Shown piece after piece: positions 33,431 to 42,961 of a stretch of 64,000 bases of DNA. A program made the translations under genes and the position numbers. Position 1 is the first letter of the stretch. Every line of letters begins with the position of its first letter. A model generated the notes under the pieces. That model saw only the letters and a list, made by a program, of their open reading frames with translations, searched no databases and was not told where the DNA came from. Source of the stretch: an uncultured Clostridia bacterium (lineage in GTDB: Bacteria > Bacillota > Clostridia > UMGS1883); assembly GCA_947626145.1 (NCBI GenBank), contig CANQRB010000001.1, forward strand, positions 124,001 to 188,000. Reading direction: 5' to 3'.

Positions 33431-36370
33431 TTGAAAAAATGGTTCACTAAATCTTTACCTTATTTTTTGATGTGCCTTGTCGCCGTTGCGGCTGTCATAA
33501 TAGGAACGGTTTATTCCGGCTTCATTTCAAAAAGAATATATGAGGACAGCGCCAACCATCTGAGGGAAATATACGGTCAGGTCAACCGTTCATTCGGCGC
33601 GTTTATCGAAAGGAACTGGGGATTGTTGGACGACTGGGGGCTATATCTCTCCCTTGAGGAAAATTCGGATATCGACACCTCCCTTGACCTCATCGCCAAG
33701 GAGCAGAGCTATTGGGGCTTTTCGGAGTTTTATTTCCTTTCCTTCGACGGCAAATGGATGTCGGCCGACGGCGCCGTGAGCGAGATAGACCTTGGACAAG
33801 GAATGGACTATATCGCCAAAAAAGGAGAAAAAATCATGGCCGGCTCCACCGTCAAAGACGGCGGAGAGATCACGGTCTTTGCCGTTCCGGTGAAGCACGG
33901 CGTATACAGGGACTTTGACTTTGATGCCATAGCGGTCAGCTATACCAACGCCGCTCTTGCCGAATCACTGAATGTGGACGCCTTTGCCGGACAGGCAAAC
34001 TGCTTTGTCATTCACAATGACGGAAATGTGTTGCTTTCCACTCAGGAGGGCGGCAGCGTGTACAGCAATTATATGGTGTACCTAAGGGCGGCATCGGACC
34101 TCGGAGCCGAAAAGCTGGATAAGATACAAAAAGACTGGGAAAACGTAACCGGCGGTCTGCTCCAGTGCAAGATCGGCGGAGTAAACTATTGCATTCTGTA
34201 CCAGCCCACGGGCTATCTGGACTACATAATGCTCAGCGCCGTTCCGCAAAACGCCCTCAGCGGCGGATTTCTGTCCGTACAAAGAACAACGATGAACGTG
34301 CTGCTGGTAATATTCCTTCTGGTGGGCGCCACGGTGGTAACCATGCTGATACTGCGGGGACGCAAGCAGTCAAAGCTGAACCGCATGGAGCTGCAATATC
34401 GGGAGCGGATGTTTGATGTGCTTTCCAGCAGCGTTGACGACATATTCATTATGCTGAACGCGGTAAATCAGCACGTGGACTACATAAGCCCCAACATTGA
34501 AAGACTGCTCGGCATACCCATACAGGATGCCCGCGCCGACATAAGGGTCATGGAAAAATGCGCCGTCAACTACAACGTCGTCATACCCAGAAACGAGCTG
34601 GAGGCCATCCCCCTCAACAGCAGCCACTACTGGGAATGTGAGTATATGCACCAGAACACCGGCGAACGCCGCTGGTACAGAATGACGGTGTACCGCATGG
34701 ATATACAGGGCACGGAAAAATACATAATCGTCCTTTCCGACCGTACGCTGGAGCGTCAGATGAATCAGAAGCTGACCGATGCGCTGAACGCCGCCAAGAG
34801 CGCCAACGAGGCCAAGAGCAACTTCCTCTCCAATATGTCCCACGACATACGCACGCCCATGAACGCCATAGTCGGCTTTTCGGTGCTTTTGGAGAAGGAC
34901 GCGGATCAGGCCGAAAAAGTACGGGAATATACCCATAAGATCATGGCGTCCAGCCATCATCTGCTTTCCCTCATCAACGACGTGCTGGACATGAGCAAAA
35001 TAGAGAGCGGCAAGACCTCGCTGAACGTGGAACGCTTCAGCCTGCCGGAGCTTCTTGAGGAGCTTAAAATCATTATCATTCCCCAGGCTAAGGCAAAGGG
35101 CCATGACTTCAGCATCCATGTGCAGGGCGTGCCTCCGGAGCAGATCGTAGGCGACAAGCTGAGGGTCAATCAGATACTTCTCAACCTTCTTTCCAACGCC
35201 ATCAAGTACACGCCCGACGGCGGCAAAATAGAATTTACCGTCAACGAGCTTCCGCAGACCTCGCGGCAGTATGTAAAGCTGCGGTTCACTGTCAAAGACA
35301 ACGGCATAGGCATGAGCAAGGAATATCTGGAGCACATATTCGCCCCCTTCAGCCGCGAGATCAATTCGACGACCAACAAGGTGCAGGGCACGGGTCTTGG
35401 AATGGCCATCACCAAAAATCTGGTCGATCTGATGGGCGGGATAATAAAGGTAGAAAGTGAGCTTGGCGTTGGCAGCACCTTCACCGTGGAGCTCAGCTTT
35501 ACCCGTCCCGAGCAGGAGGAGGCCGACTCGTGGTTCCGCCACAGGGTTACCCGTATCCTCGTGGCCGACGACGAGGAGGACATCTGCCTCAATATTAAAG
35601 AAATGATGCGTGACACCGGCGTCGATGTTTCCTATGTCACCGACGGCGCCGCGGCGGTTGACACGGCGGTCAGGGCGCACAGCAACAGGAACGACTTCCA
35701 CGTTATACTGCTGGATTGGAAGATGCCCGGCATGGACGGCGTCGAGACCGCCCGGGCCATACGTGAAAAGATTGGCGCAAACATACCCATTCTGGTGCTG
35801 ACCTCCTACGATTGGAGCGAAATTGAGGATCAGGCCCGTGAGGCGGGCATCAACGCCTTTATGCCGAAACCCTTCTTTACCTCCACCTTCTGGCAGACGA
35901 TCAAGCCTCTTTTCACCGGCCAGGATGAACGTGCGGCCGCCGTTGACGGCGAGGGCGAAAAGAGCGTGATTTCCGGAATGCGCTTCCTTGTGGCTGAGGA
36001 CAACGAGCTGAACGCCGAAATTCTCACCGAAATGATGAGCATTGAGGGCGCCGAATGTGATGTCGCGGTCAACGGCAAAGAGGCCCTCGAGGCCTTTGAA
36101 CGCTCCGAGCCGGGCCGTTATGACATGATACTCATGGACGTACAGATGCCGGTAATGAACGGCTATGACGCCACCCGGGCCATTCGGGCCTCCGGCCATC
36201 CCGAGGCAAAAACGATCCCCATCGTGGCCATGACGGCCAACACCTTTGCCGAGGATGTGCGTGACGCGCTGGACGCCGGTATGGACGGCCACCTTGCCAA
36301 GCCCATAAATATGGAGGCTGTCAGGGAGCTTATTGGCCGAATAATGAGCAAGAGAAAAATGGGACTGTAA
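33431..36370 (+). CDS. Hybrid sensor histidine kinase with two receiver domains
   Basis: A 979-residue membrane kinase. A first TM helix (about residues 9-30) is followed by an extracellular sensor of about 240 residues, then a second TM (about 275-300) and a PAS-like region near 320-450. HisKA carries SHDIRTPMN (34840-34866, His at H-box). HATPase motifs are NAIKYTPDGG, DNGIGMS and GTGLGMAITKN. Receiver 1 spans about 35551-35910 (ILVADDEED, DWKMPGMDG, LTSYDW) and receiver 2 about 35960-36350 (LVAEDNELNAE, MDVQMPVMNGYDA). TTG at 33431 is chosen because GGAGG lies 8 nt upstream. No cognate output gene is adjacent. Confidence 0.93.
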   Translation: MKKWFTKSLPYFLMCLVAVAAVIIGTVYSGFISKRIYEDSANHLREIYGQVNRSFGAFIERNWGLLDDWGLYLSLEENSDIDTSLDLIAKEQSYWGFSEFYFLSFDGKWMSADGAVSEIDLGQGMDYIAKKGEKIMAGSTVKDGGEITVFAVPVKHGVYRDFDFDAIAVSYTNAALAESLNVDAFAGQANCFVIHNDGNVLLSTQEGGSVYSNYMVYLRAASDLGAEKLDKIQKDWENVTGGLLQCKIGGVNYCILYQPTGYLDYIMLSAVPQNALSGGFLSVQRTTMNVLLVIFLLVGATVVTMLILRGRKQSKLNRMELQYRERMFDVLSSSVDDIFIMLNAVNQHVDYISPNIERLLGIPIQDARADIRVMEKCAVNYNVVIPRNELEAIPLNSSHYWECEYMHQNTGERRWYRMTVYRMDIQGTEKYIIVLSDRTLERQMNQKLTDALNAAKSANEAKSNFLSNMSHDIRTPMNAIVGFSVLLEKDADQAEKVREYTHKIMASSHHLLSLINDVLDMSKIESGKTSLNVERFSLPELLEELKIIIIPQAKAKGHDFSIHVQGVPPEQIVGDKLRVNQILLNLLSNAIKYTPDGGKIEFTVNELPQTSRQYVKLRFTVKDNGIGMSKEYLEHIFAPFSREINSTTNKVQGTGLGMAITKNLVDLMGGIIKVESELGVGSTFTVELSFTRPEQEEADSWFRHRVTRILVADDEEDICLNIKEMMRDTGVDVSYVTDGAAAVDTAVRAHSNRNDFHVILLDWKMPGMDGVETARAIREKIGANIPILVLTSYDWSEIEDQAREAGINAFMPKPFFTSTFWQTIKPLFTGQDERAAAVDGEGEKSVISGMRFLVAEDNELNAEILTEMMSIEGAECDVAVNGKEALEAFERSEPGRYDMILMDVQMPVMNGYDATRAIRASGHPEAKTIPIVAMTANTFAEDVRDALDAGMDGHLAKPINMEAVRELIGRIMSKRKMGL

Positions 36371-36448
36371 AAAAATAGCGCAGACCGTTCGAGGGCTTGA
36401 TGTCATAGCAAATTTATGTTTTGATATATTCGACAACAAAATTAAAAC

Positions 36449-36651
36449 TGTGAATTAATGTGGAAAAACCGCCTTTTTATGAGAAAAAGACGGTTTTTCT
36501 TATGATTCTATGCCCTTGAACTACGAACGAAAATCACCCTTGACGTACCCTTGTACGTCGGCGGGAGGGCCTGCTCGGCGGCTTGGGACCGCCTGCGCGG
36601 GCTGATTTTCGTCCGTTCTGCACAATTTTTTTTGACAGCCCCCGTGCCTCC
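36449..36651 (+). repeat. Dispersed intergenic repeat, copy 2
   Basis: The longer copy of the repeat at 13904-14070. Same ends, same AAAAACCG/CGGTTTTT hairpin and CGAAAATCA/TGATTTTCG dyad, with an extra internal hairpin TTGACGTAC...GTACGTCG. It fills the gap between the kinase and the converging deacetylase gene and may act as terminator for both. Confidence 0.85.
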
Positions 36652-36680
36652 AGATTACATTGCGTTTTTTATTTTACATT

Positions 36681-37340
36681 TTAAAATGTCGTATTTTCGT
36701 CCAGAGTACCGAACTCATATCCGGCGGACTCGACGACGGAAAGTATCTCGTCCAGAGCCTCCGATGTGCTTTTCCTGTCATGGAGCAGTATCACGGCCGT
36801 TGGGCCTGCCTCCTCAAGGCCGGATTGCAAATTTCTCAGCACGGCGCTTCTGTCCACCACCGCCCCGATGGAGTCTCTGGGGTCAACGTTCCAGTCAAAA
36901 ATTTTATAGCCCGCCGTTTCCAGCAGCTGCCGCTGCCGGTCGGTGAGGTTCGGCTTGCTGCCGTAAGGCGTACGCACCACCCGGCTGCGGTGTCCCACCA
37001 GCTTATAAAGGGCCTCGTTGGTCTCGTTCATTTCCGTCAGTGGGCTTGTTGGTGTGGCGTATATGTCGCCGTTATGGCTCACACCGTGAAGGCCCACGGT
37101 AAAGCCTGCGCTTTCCATCATCTTTATGTAGTCCGGATATGTCTCTATCCTGTCCTTAAGCACAAAAAAGGCCGCACCGGCATTGTGATTCCGCAGAGTT
37201 TCAATTATGTGCGGGGTGTTTAGGGTCGGGCCGTCGTCAATCGTGATGTAGGCCACCTTTTTTTCCGGGGCCGCACCGTCGACGATTACCGAAAAAACAA
37301 TTATCATTGCCGCAAGTGAAAAAAATACAAAACGCCGCAT
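36681..37340 (-). CDS. Polysaccharide deacetylase (NodB domain)
   Basis: A 219-residue secreted or membrane-anchored carbohydrate esterase 4. The signal sequence MRRFVFFSLAAMIIVFSVIV is followed by NodB motif 1 TIDDGP, motif 2 HGVSHNGD (His-x3-His metal ligands), motif 3 RTPYGSK and motif 5 VILLHD. Such enzymes remove N-acetyl groups from peptidoglycan or chitin; in spore-formers they include PdaA-like cortex enzymes. TATTGAGGTGAGCC precedes the ATG. Monocistronic. Confidence 0.92.
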   Translation of the reverse strand: MRRFVFFSLAAMIIVFSVIVDGAAPEKKVAYITIDDGPTLNTPHIIETLRNHNAGAAFFVLKDRIETYPDYIKMMESAGFTVGLHGVSHNGDIYATPTSPLTEMNETNEALYKLVGHRSRVVRTPYGSKPNLTDRQRQLLETAGYKIFDWNVDPRDSIGAVVDRSAVLRNLQSGLEEAGPTAVILLHDRKSTSEALDEILSVVESAGYEFGTLDENTTF

Positions 37341-37392
37341 AGGCTCACCTCAATACAGACTATGACGGGACACATTTTTTTATGTTTACCCC

Positions 37393-37421
37393 TTGCGGAG
37401 AAGCGATTTATGTGATATACT
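37393..37421 (+). promoter_or_regulatory. Promoter of the GH127 gene
   Basis: TTGCGG (37393-37398), 17 bp, TATACT (37416-37421). Confidence 0.6.
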
Positions 37422-37454
37422 ATGTGCAGATTTTTTTCGACAAGGAGTAAAAGT

Positions 37455-39389
37455 ATGAAATTTGCCACCAACGAGTTCGTCCCGCTCAAAAACGTAAAAA
37501 TTACCGACGGCTTCTGGAGCCGTTACACCGATCTTGCCAAGGACAGAATAATCCCCTATCAGTGGCAGGCCATAAACGATCTGGTTCCCGACACGGAGCC
37601 CAGCCATGCCATCGCCAACTTCCGCATCGCCGCCGGCCTTGAGGAGGGTGAGTTCAGCGGTTATGTCTTTCAGGACAGCGACGTGTACAAGTGGCTGGAG
37701 GCCGTGGCATACCGGCTGACCGTGGCGCCGGACAAGGAGCTTGAGGCCACCGCCGACGGGGTAATCGACCTGATGGAAAAGGCCCAGGACGAGGACGGCT
37801 ATCTCATGACATATTTCCAGATAACCCAGCCGGACAAAAAATTTACCAACCTGCTGGACTGTCACGAGCTATATTGCGCCGGCCACATGACCGAGGCGGG
37901 CGTGGCTTATTACGAGGCCACCGGCAAGGATAAGCTGCTGAACATAGTCCGCCGCTTTATCGACCTGATAGACACCAAGATCGGCCCGGAGGAGGGCAAG
38001 CTCCACGGCTATCCCGGCCATCCGGAGCTGGAGCTGGCGCTTATGCGGCTATATGACGTCACCGGCGAGGAGCGTTATCTCAACCTTTGCAAATACATGA
38101 TCGACGCCCGGGGCACGGAGCCCAACTTCTTTGAGGAGGAGCTTAAGGCCCGCGGTTATGTGAACCACTGGAACGGCCGTCAGGAACACGTGGACAAGCA
38201 CTACAACCAGTCCCACAGACCCATAAGGGAGCAGACCGAGGCCACGGGCCACAGCGTCCGTGCCGGATACCTTTACACCGGCGTGGCCGCCTTAGCGGCC
38301 GAAACCGGCGACGAGGGCCTGAAGAAGGCTGTCGAGACCCTTTGGGACAACATAACTCAAAAGCAGATGTACATAACCGGCGGCGTGGGCGCGCAGGTAT
38401 ACGGAGAGGCATACAGCTTCAATTACCATCTTCCCAACGACACGGTATACAACGAGACCTGCGCTGCCATAGCCATGGTATTCTTCGCCCGTCAGATGCT
38501 GCGCATGGACGTGGACGGCAAATATTCCGACATCATGGAGCGTCTGCTCTACAACGGCACAATATGCGGAATGTCTCTGGACGGTCGTCACTTTTTCTAC
38601 ACCAATCCTCTTGAAATGTGGGAGGAGGCCACCCAAAAGGCCGGTCCCTGCCGCCATATCCGCAGCAAGCGTCCCGGCTGGTTTGGCTGCGCCTGCTGTC
38701 CGCCCAATCTGGCCAGAATGATAACCTCACTCGGCGGCTATGTGTATTCCTCCTCCGCTGACACAGTGTACGCTCACCTGTTTATCGGCGGAGAGGCGGA
38801 AATCGATATGCCCTTTGGCCGCGTAAGGGTGGAGCAGAGCGGCAACTATCCATGGGACGGAAAGATCTCCTTCCGTCTCAGCGCCGGAGACTACACCTTT
38901 GCAGTGCGCATCCCGTCCTGGGCACGGAGCTTCGAGCTTAAGGTCAACGGTCTCAGCGCCCGGCCCGTGCTGAAAAAGGGCTACGCGTACATAAGCCGTG
39001 AATGGAAGGACGACGACACTCTCTGCCTGACCCTGCCCATGCCTGTTGAGCTTATGGAGGCCAATCCCCTTGCGCGGGAGGACAACGGCATGGCCGCCAT
39101 CATGCGCGGCCCGGTGGTCTACTGTCTGGAATCCGCCGACAACGGTGACTGTCTCAGCGCCCTTCGCCTTGGAGAGCCGAAGGACTTCTCCGCCTACGGC
39201 GACAGCACGCTCTTCGAGGGGGCCGTCAACATAAAGGGCAGGGCCTACCGCAGGCCTGTCTGGTCCGAAAGCGCCCTTTATCGCCCACTCACCTCCGATG
39301 AGGACGAGACCGAGATAACTGCTATCCCCTATGCCTTCTGGGGCAACCGTGAGGACACAAGGGAAATGACCGTCTGGGTAAGGAAATAA
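37455..39389 (+). CDS. GH127 beta-L-arabinofuranosidase
   Basis: A 644-residue glycoside hydrolase of family 127. The alpha/alpha barrel has ITDGFWSRYTDLAKD at the start, GHPELELALMRLYDVTG, YNETCAAIAMVFFARQML with the catalytic Glu/Cys neighbourhood, and FGCACCPPNLARM, whose cysteines bind zinc and supply the nucleophile. No signal peptide, so it cleaves imported beta-L-arabinofuranosides in the cytoplasm. AAGGAGTAAAAGT precedes the ATG. No transporter or regulator is adjacent. Confidence 0.93.
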   Translation: MKFATNEFVPLKNVKITDGFWSRYTDLAKDRIIPYQWQAINDLVPDTEPSHAIANFRIAAGLEEGEFSGYVFQDSDVYKWLEAVAYRLTVAPDKELEATADGVIDLMEKAQDEDGYLMTYFQITQPDKKFTNLLDCHELYCAGHMTEAGVAYYEATGKDKLLNIVRRFIDLIDTKIGPEEGKLHGYPGHPELELALMRLYDVTGEERYLNLCKYMIDARGTEPNFFEEELKARGYVNHWNGRQEHVDKHYNQSHRPIREQTEATGHSVRAGYLYTGVAALAAETGDEGLKKAVETLWDNITQKQMYITGGVGAQVYGEAYSFNYHLPNDTVYNETCAAIAMVFFARQMLRMDVDGKYSDIMERLLYNGTICGMSLDGRHFFYTNPLEMWEEATQKAGPCRHIRSKRPGWFGCACCPPNLARMITSLGGYVYSSSADTVYAHLFIGGEAEIDMPFGRVRVEQSGNYPWDGKISFRLSAGDYTFAVRIPSWARSFELKVNGLSARPVLKKGYAYISREWKDDDTLCLTLPMPVELMEANPLAREDNGMAAIMRGPVVYCLESADNGDCLSALRLGEPKDFSAYGDSTLFEGAVNIKGRAYRRPVWSESALYRPLTSDEDETEITAIPYAFWGNREDTREMTVWVRK

Positions 39390-39394
39390 TATTT

Positions 39395-39431
39395 CAACAA
39401 ATACCATCGGAAAACCCGATGGTATTTGTTG
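39395..39431. terminator. Perfect 16-bp hairpin after GH127
   Basis: CAACAAATACCATCGG pairs with its exact complement around a 5-nt loop. There is no T-tract, so it may act as an RNA 3' end stabiliser or a bidirectional terminator. Confidence 0.65.
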
Positions 39432-39508
39432 TAGAAAGGTGTTCTGTCCCCGTGTGGCACCGTTCTGAAAAATTTTTCAAATTTTTAGTAAAATTTTAAT
39501 AAAAACAT

Positions 39509-39537
39509 TTGACTATTTGGAAAAAATTTGTTAAAAT
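39509..39537 (+). promoter_or_regulatory. Promoter of the glg operon
   Basis: TTGACT (39509-39514), 17 bp, TAAAAT (39532-39537). The mRNA leader is about 220 nt. Confidence 0.65.
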
Positions 39538-39566
39538 ATAATTAGATAAATGTGTTAAATATGTAA

Positions 39567-39736
39567 GGCAATACCGCACGAAGATTGTGCCCGTATTGCG
39601 CCGCAGATTTTTTGACGGAATTACGAAAACGACGAAGGAATACTGTCGTATTTCAAGGAGTTTTCGTAAGATACGCCGGAAAAGATGCAAGCAAGACGGG
39701 TACAAAGCTCACTTGCGGTCTTTGTGCGGTATTGCC
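39567..39736 (+). promoter_or_regulatory. Structured leader RNA of glgBCDA, switch-like
   Basis: A perfect 12-bp closing helix pairs GGCAATACCGCA (39567-39578) with TGCGGTATTGCC (39725-39736). An internal perfect 10-bp stem pairs TTACGAAAAC (39621-39630) with its complement at 39660-39669. GCAATAC of the 5' strand can instead pair with the nearby GTATTGC (39593-39599), so two folds exclude each other. No ORF of note is inside. It fits no riboswitch class I know by motif. Confidence 0.65.
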
Positions 39737-39765
39737 TCAGCATCTGAGAAGGAGCTTTTGATCCC

Positions 39766-41724
39766 ATGGAAACCGAAAAGAAAAACAAGCCCCAAAACCC
39801 ATATCTTGATGATTTTACGCTCTATTTGTACAACCAGGGCAAAAATTACCGTTGCTACGAATTTCTCGGCGCCCACAAGACCGACCTGTTCGGTATACCG
39901 GGCTACAGCTTTGCTGTCTGGGCTCCCAATGCCGAGGCCGTCAGCGTGGTGGGCGACTTCAACGGCTGGGACGTGGAGGCTGCCCCCATGTTTCCGCAGG
40001 AAGACACCGGTATCTGGCACGTGTTCATCAAGGATGTGCCCGACGGGGTTAACTACAAGTACTGCATCCGCTCCAAAAGCGGAGAGCTGCTTTACAAGGC
40101 GGATCCGGTGGGCTTCCGCTGTCAGCTCAGACCCGAGACTGCCAGCATCACCTACGAGCTGGACGGTTACGGATGGAACGACGGAAAATGGCTGGAAAAC
40201 CGCCTCGTTACGCAGCCCTACGACAGGCCAATGCTAATATACGAGATGCACGCCGGCAGCTGGAAGCAGCACGAGGACGGCAGCTTCTACAATTTTCGCG
40301 AGCTGGCGGACGAGCTGGCGCCCTATCTCAAGGATATGGGTTACACTCATGTCGAGCTCATGCCCATATCGGAGTACCCCTTCGACGGCAGCTGGGGCTA
40401 TCAGGTCACCGGCTACTTTGCGGTGACTGCGCGCTACGGCGAGCCCAAGGACTTCATGTATTTTGTTGACAGACTGCATCAGGAGGGCATAGCCGTCATT
40501 CTTGACTGGGTTCCCGCCCATTTCCCGAGGGACGCCCACGGACTGCGGCTCTTTGACGGCAGTCCAGTATACGAGTACGCCGATCCCCGCCTGGGCGAAC
40601 ATAAGGAATGGGGCACCCTGGTCTTTGACTTCGGCAAGACCCAAGTGGTATCCTTCCTCATTTCCAGTGCCATGTTCTGGCTGGACAAGTTTCATGTGGA
40701 CGGCCTGAGGGTAGACGCGGTAAGCAGTATGCTGTACCTTGACTACTCCCGTACCGAGTGGGTCAGGAACAAATACGGCAAAAATGAGAACCTCGAGGCC
40801 ATAGAGTTCCTCAAAACTCTGAACAAGGCCATATTCATGCAATATCCCAACACCCTTATGATTGCGGAGGAGTCCACCGCCTGGCCCCTTGTGACCAAGC
40901 CGGCTCACGAGGGCGGACTGGGCTTCAACTACAAGTGGAATATGGGCTGGATGAACGATATGCTCCGCTATATGAGCATGGATCCGTTTTTCCGCAAGGG
41001 CAACCACTCCATTTTGACCTTCTCCATGATGTACGCCTTCAGCGAGAATTATATTCTCCCCTTCAGCCATGACGAGGTCGTCCACGGCAAGGCCAGCATA
41101 ATCGGCAAGATGTCCGGCCTCGAGGGACAGAAGTTCGATTCCCTGCGCACGCTGATGATGTACAAGATGGCCCACCCCGGCAAAAAGCTGGACTTCATGG
41201 GCAGCGAGCTGGCGCAGGTGATCGAATGGAGATTCTACGAGGGGCTGGAATGGCACCTCTTGGAGCTGCCCCTTCACGCAAAATATCACGAGTTCATCAA
41301 GCGGCTCAACCATTTTTATCTTGAGCACAAGGCGCTGTATGAGATAGAAAACAGCTGGGACGGCTTCCAGTGGATAAACGCCAACGACGCCGACCGCAGC
41401 GTTATCTCCTTCATACGCCGGGGCAGGAAGAAAGGGGACGAGCTCATCGTCATCTGCAACTTCACTCCGGTGGCCTATGACAAATACCGTGTGGGCGTGC
41501 CTCAGCGCGGAGACTATGTCGAGGTGTTCTCCTCGAACGCCGAGGAGTTCGGCGGCGACGGCAGAAGCGTCGGCACCGTTCGCTCCTACAAGAAGCCCAT
41601 CGACGGAATGGATTACTCCATCGACGTTGACCTGCCGCCAATGAGCGCGGTATATCTGAAGCGCAGGAGCATCCAGTCAAAAAATAAAGCCGAAAAAATC
41701 CAGAACAATATAAAGAAAGGATGA
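39766..41724 (+). CDS. glgB: 1,4-alpha-glucan branching enzyme
   Basis: A 652-residue GH13 branching enzyme. The N-terminal CBM48 has FAVWAPNAEAVSVVGDFNGW. Catalytic residues are visible in DGLRVDAVSSMLYLDY (nucleophile Asp), AEESTAWP (acid/base Glu) and FSHDEVVHG (third Asp). It creates alpha-1,6 branches in glycogen. GAAGGAGC precedes the ATG. It is the first gene of glgB-glgC-glgD-glgA, which follow within 6-30 bp, a complete glycogen-synthesis operon without glgP. Confidence 0.96.
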   Translation: METEKKNKPQNPYLDDFTLYLYNQGKNYRCYEFLGAHKTDLFGIPGYSFAVWAPNAEAVSVVGDFNGWDVEAAPMFPQEDTGIWHVFIKDVPDGVNYKYCIRSKSGELLYKADPVGFRCQLRPETASITYELDGYGWNDGKWLENRLVTQPYDRPMLIYEMHAGSWKQHEDGSFYNFRELADELAPYLKDMGYTHVELMPISEYPFDGSWGYQVTGYFAVTARYGEPKDFMYFVDRLHQEGIAVILDWVPAHFPRDAHGLRLFDGSPVYEYADPRLGEHKEWGTLVFDFGKTQVVSFLISSAMFWLDKFHVDGLRVDAVSSMLYLDYSRTEWVRNKYGKNENLEAIEFLKTLNKAIFMQYPNTLMIAEESTAWPLVTKPAHEGGLGFNYKWNMGWMNDMLRYMSMDPFFRKGNHSILTFSMMYAFSENYILPFSHDEVVHGKASIIGKMSGLEGQKFDSLRTLMMYKMAHPGKKLDFMGSELAQVIEWRFYEGLEWHLLELPLHAKYHEFIKRLNHFYLEHKALYEIENSWDGFQWINANDADRSVISFIRRGRKKGDELIVICNFTPVAYDKYRVGVPQRGDYVEVFSSNAEEFGGDGRSVGTVRSYKKPIDGMDYSIDVDLPPMSAVYLKRRSIQSKNKAEKIQNNIKKG

Positions 41725-41730
41725 TCATAT

Positions 41731-42942
41731 ATGATGTCAACAGATTGTGTGGCAATGATACTTGCCGGTGGCCAGGGAAGCCGTCTTGGCGTTCTCACCA
41801 CTACGGTAGCCAAGCCCGCCGTCCCCTTCGGCGGCAAGTATCGCATCATCGATTTCGCCCTGAGCAACTGCGTTCACTCGGGCATCGACACTGTGGGCGT
41901 GCTCACCCAGTATCAGCCTCTTGAGCTGAACACCTATATAGGCAGCGGCAACCCCTGGGACCTGAACCGCAACAGCGGCGGCGTCTATGTATTGCCCCCT
42001 TACCAGAAGGCGGAAAGCGGCGAATGGTACAAGGGCACGGCCAATGCCATTTACCAGAATATGGAATTTATTGACAAGTTCAATCCCAAGTACGTGCTCA
42101 TACTATCCGGCGACCACATCTACAAGATGAATTACAGCAAGATGATAAGCTTCCACGAGGAGAAGGGCGCCGACGCCACCATCGCCGTAATAGAGGTTCC
42201 CTGGGAGGAGGCCAGCCGCTTCGGCATCATGACCGCAGATGAGAACGGCAAGATAGTAGAGTTTGCCGAAAAGCCCGCCGAGCCCAAGAGCAATCTGGCT
42301 TCCATGGGCGTTTACGTGTTCAGCTGGCCGGTGCTCAAGCGTTATCTGTCCATGGACGAGGGCAACCCCAACAGCAGCAACGACTTCGGCAAGAACATTA
42401 TCCCCAATATGCTCGGCAACGACGAGGCCCTCTATGCTTACGGCTTCGAGGGCTACTGGAAGGATGTGGGAACAGTCCAGAGCCTGTGGGAGGCAAACAT
42501 GGACATAATCGCCAATCCTCCCGCCTTTGAAATAGACGACAAGGATTGGAAGATATTCTCCCGCAACCCCGTAAAGCCCCCGCACTACATGGCTAAGGGC
42601 TCCAAAGTCACCGATTCCGCTATCACCGAGGGATGTGAGATATACGGCGACATCCGCCACTCCATCCTCTTCGAGGGCGTAACCGTTGGCCGCGGCGCCG
42701 TGGTTGAGGACTCCATTCTCTTCCCAGGTGTCGTGATAGGCGACAACTGCGTGATAAACAAGGCCATTATCGGCAACGACACCGTCATTTCCAACAGCTG
42801 CACCATAGGCGACAAGTCCATTACGGACGATCCCCACAAGAACAAATACTGCTCCGCGGGAATAAGCCTTATCGGCGGCGGACTGATCATTTCGGAGGGC
42901 CACAAGTTCGGCCCCGAGGCAATGATCAAGGAATCCATATAA
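41731..42942 (+). CDS. glgC: Glucose-1-phosphate adenylyltransferase catalytic subunit
   Basis: A 403-residue ADP-glucose pyrophosphorylase. The nucleotide site is [12 protein letters not shown] near residues 12-23, followed by [15 protein letters not shown], the glucose-1-phosphate segment GTANAIYQN, and the left-handed beta-helix C-terminus (about 290-400). It forms ADP-glucose, the donor for GlgA, and is normally allosterically controlled; in clostridial and bacillar forms it pairs with GlgD. AAAGGATG precedes tandem ATGs at 41731 and 41734. It follows glgB by 6 bp. Confidence 0.96.
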   Translation: MMSTDCVAMILAGGQGSRLGVLTTTVAKPAVPFGGKYRIIDFALSNCVHSGIDTVGVLTQYQPLELNTYIGSGNPWDLNRNSGGVYVLPPYQKAESGEWYKGTANAIYQNMEFIDKFNPKYVLILSGDHIYKMNYSKMISFHEEKGADATIAVIEVPWEEASRFGIMTADENGKIVEFAEKPAEPKSNLASMGVYVFSWPVLKRYLSMDEGNPNSSNDFGKNIIPNMLGNDEALYAYGFEGYWKDVGTVQSLWEANMDIIANPPAFEIDDKDWKIFSRNPVKPPHYMAKGSKVTDSAITEGCEIYGDIRHSILFEGVTVGRGAVVEDSILFPGVVIGDNCVINKAIIGNDTVISNSCTIGDKSITDDPHKNKYCSAGISLIGGGLIISEGHKFGPEAMIKESI

Positions 42943-42961
42943 GGGAAAGGAGTCGATCGAA

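Noticed and set aside
34370-36439. 689-aa open frame on the minus strand opposite the hybrid kinase
   Set aside because: It is the antisense shadow of a GC-rich coding region, with no ribosome site and no family motif. The plus-strand kinase motifs are unambiguous.
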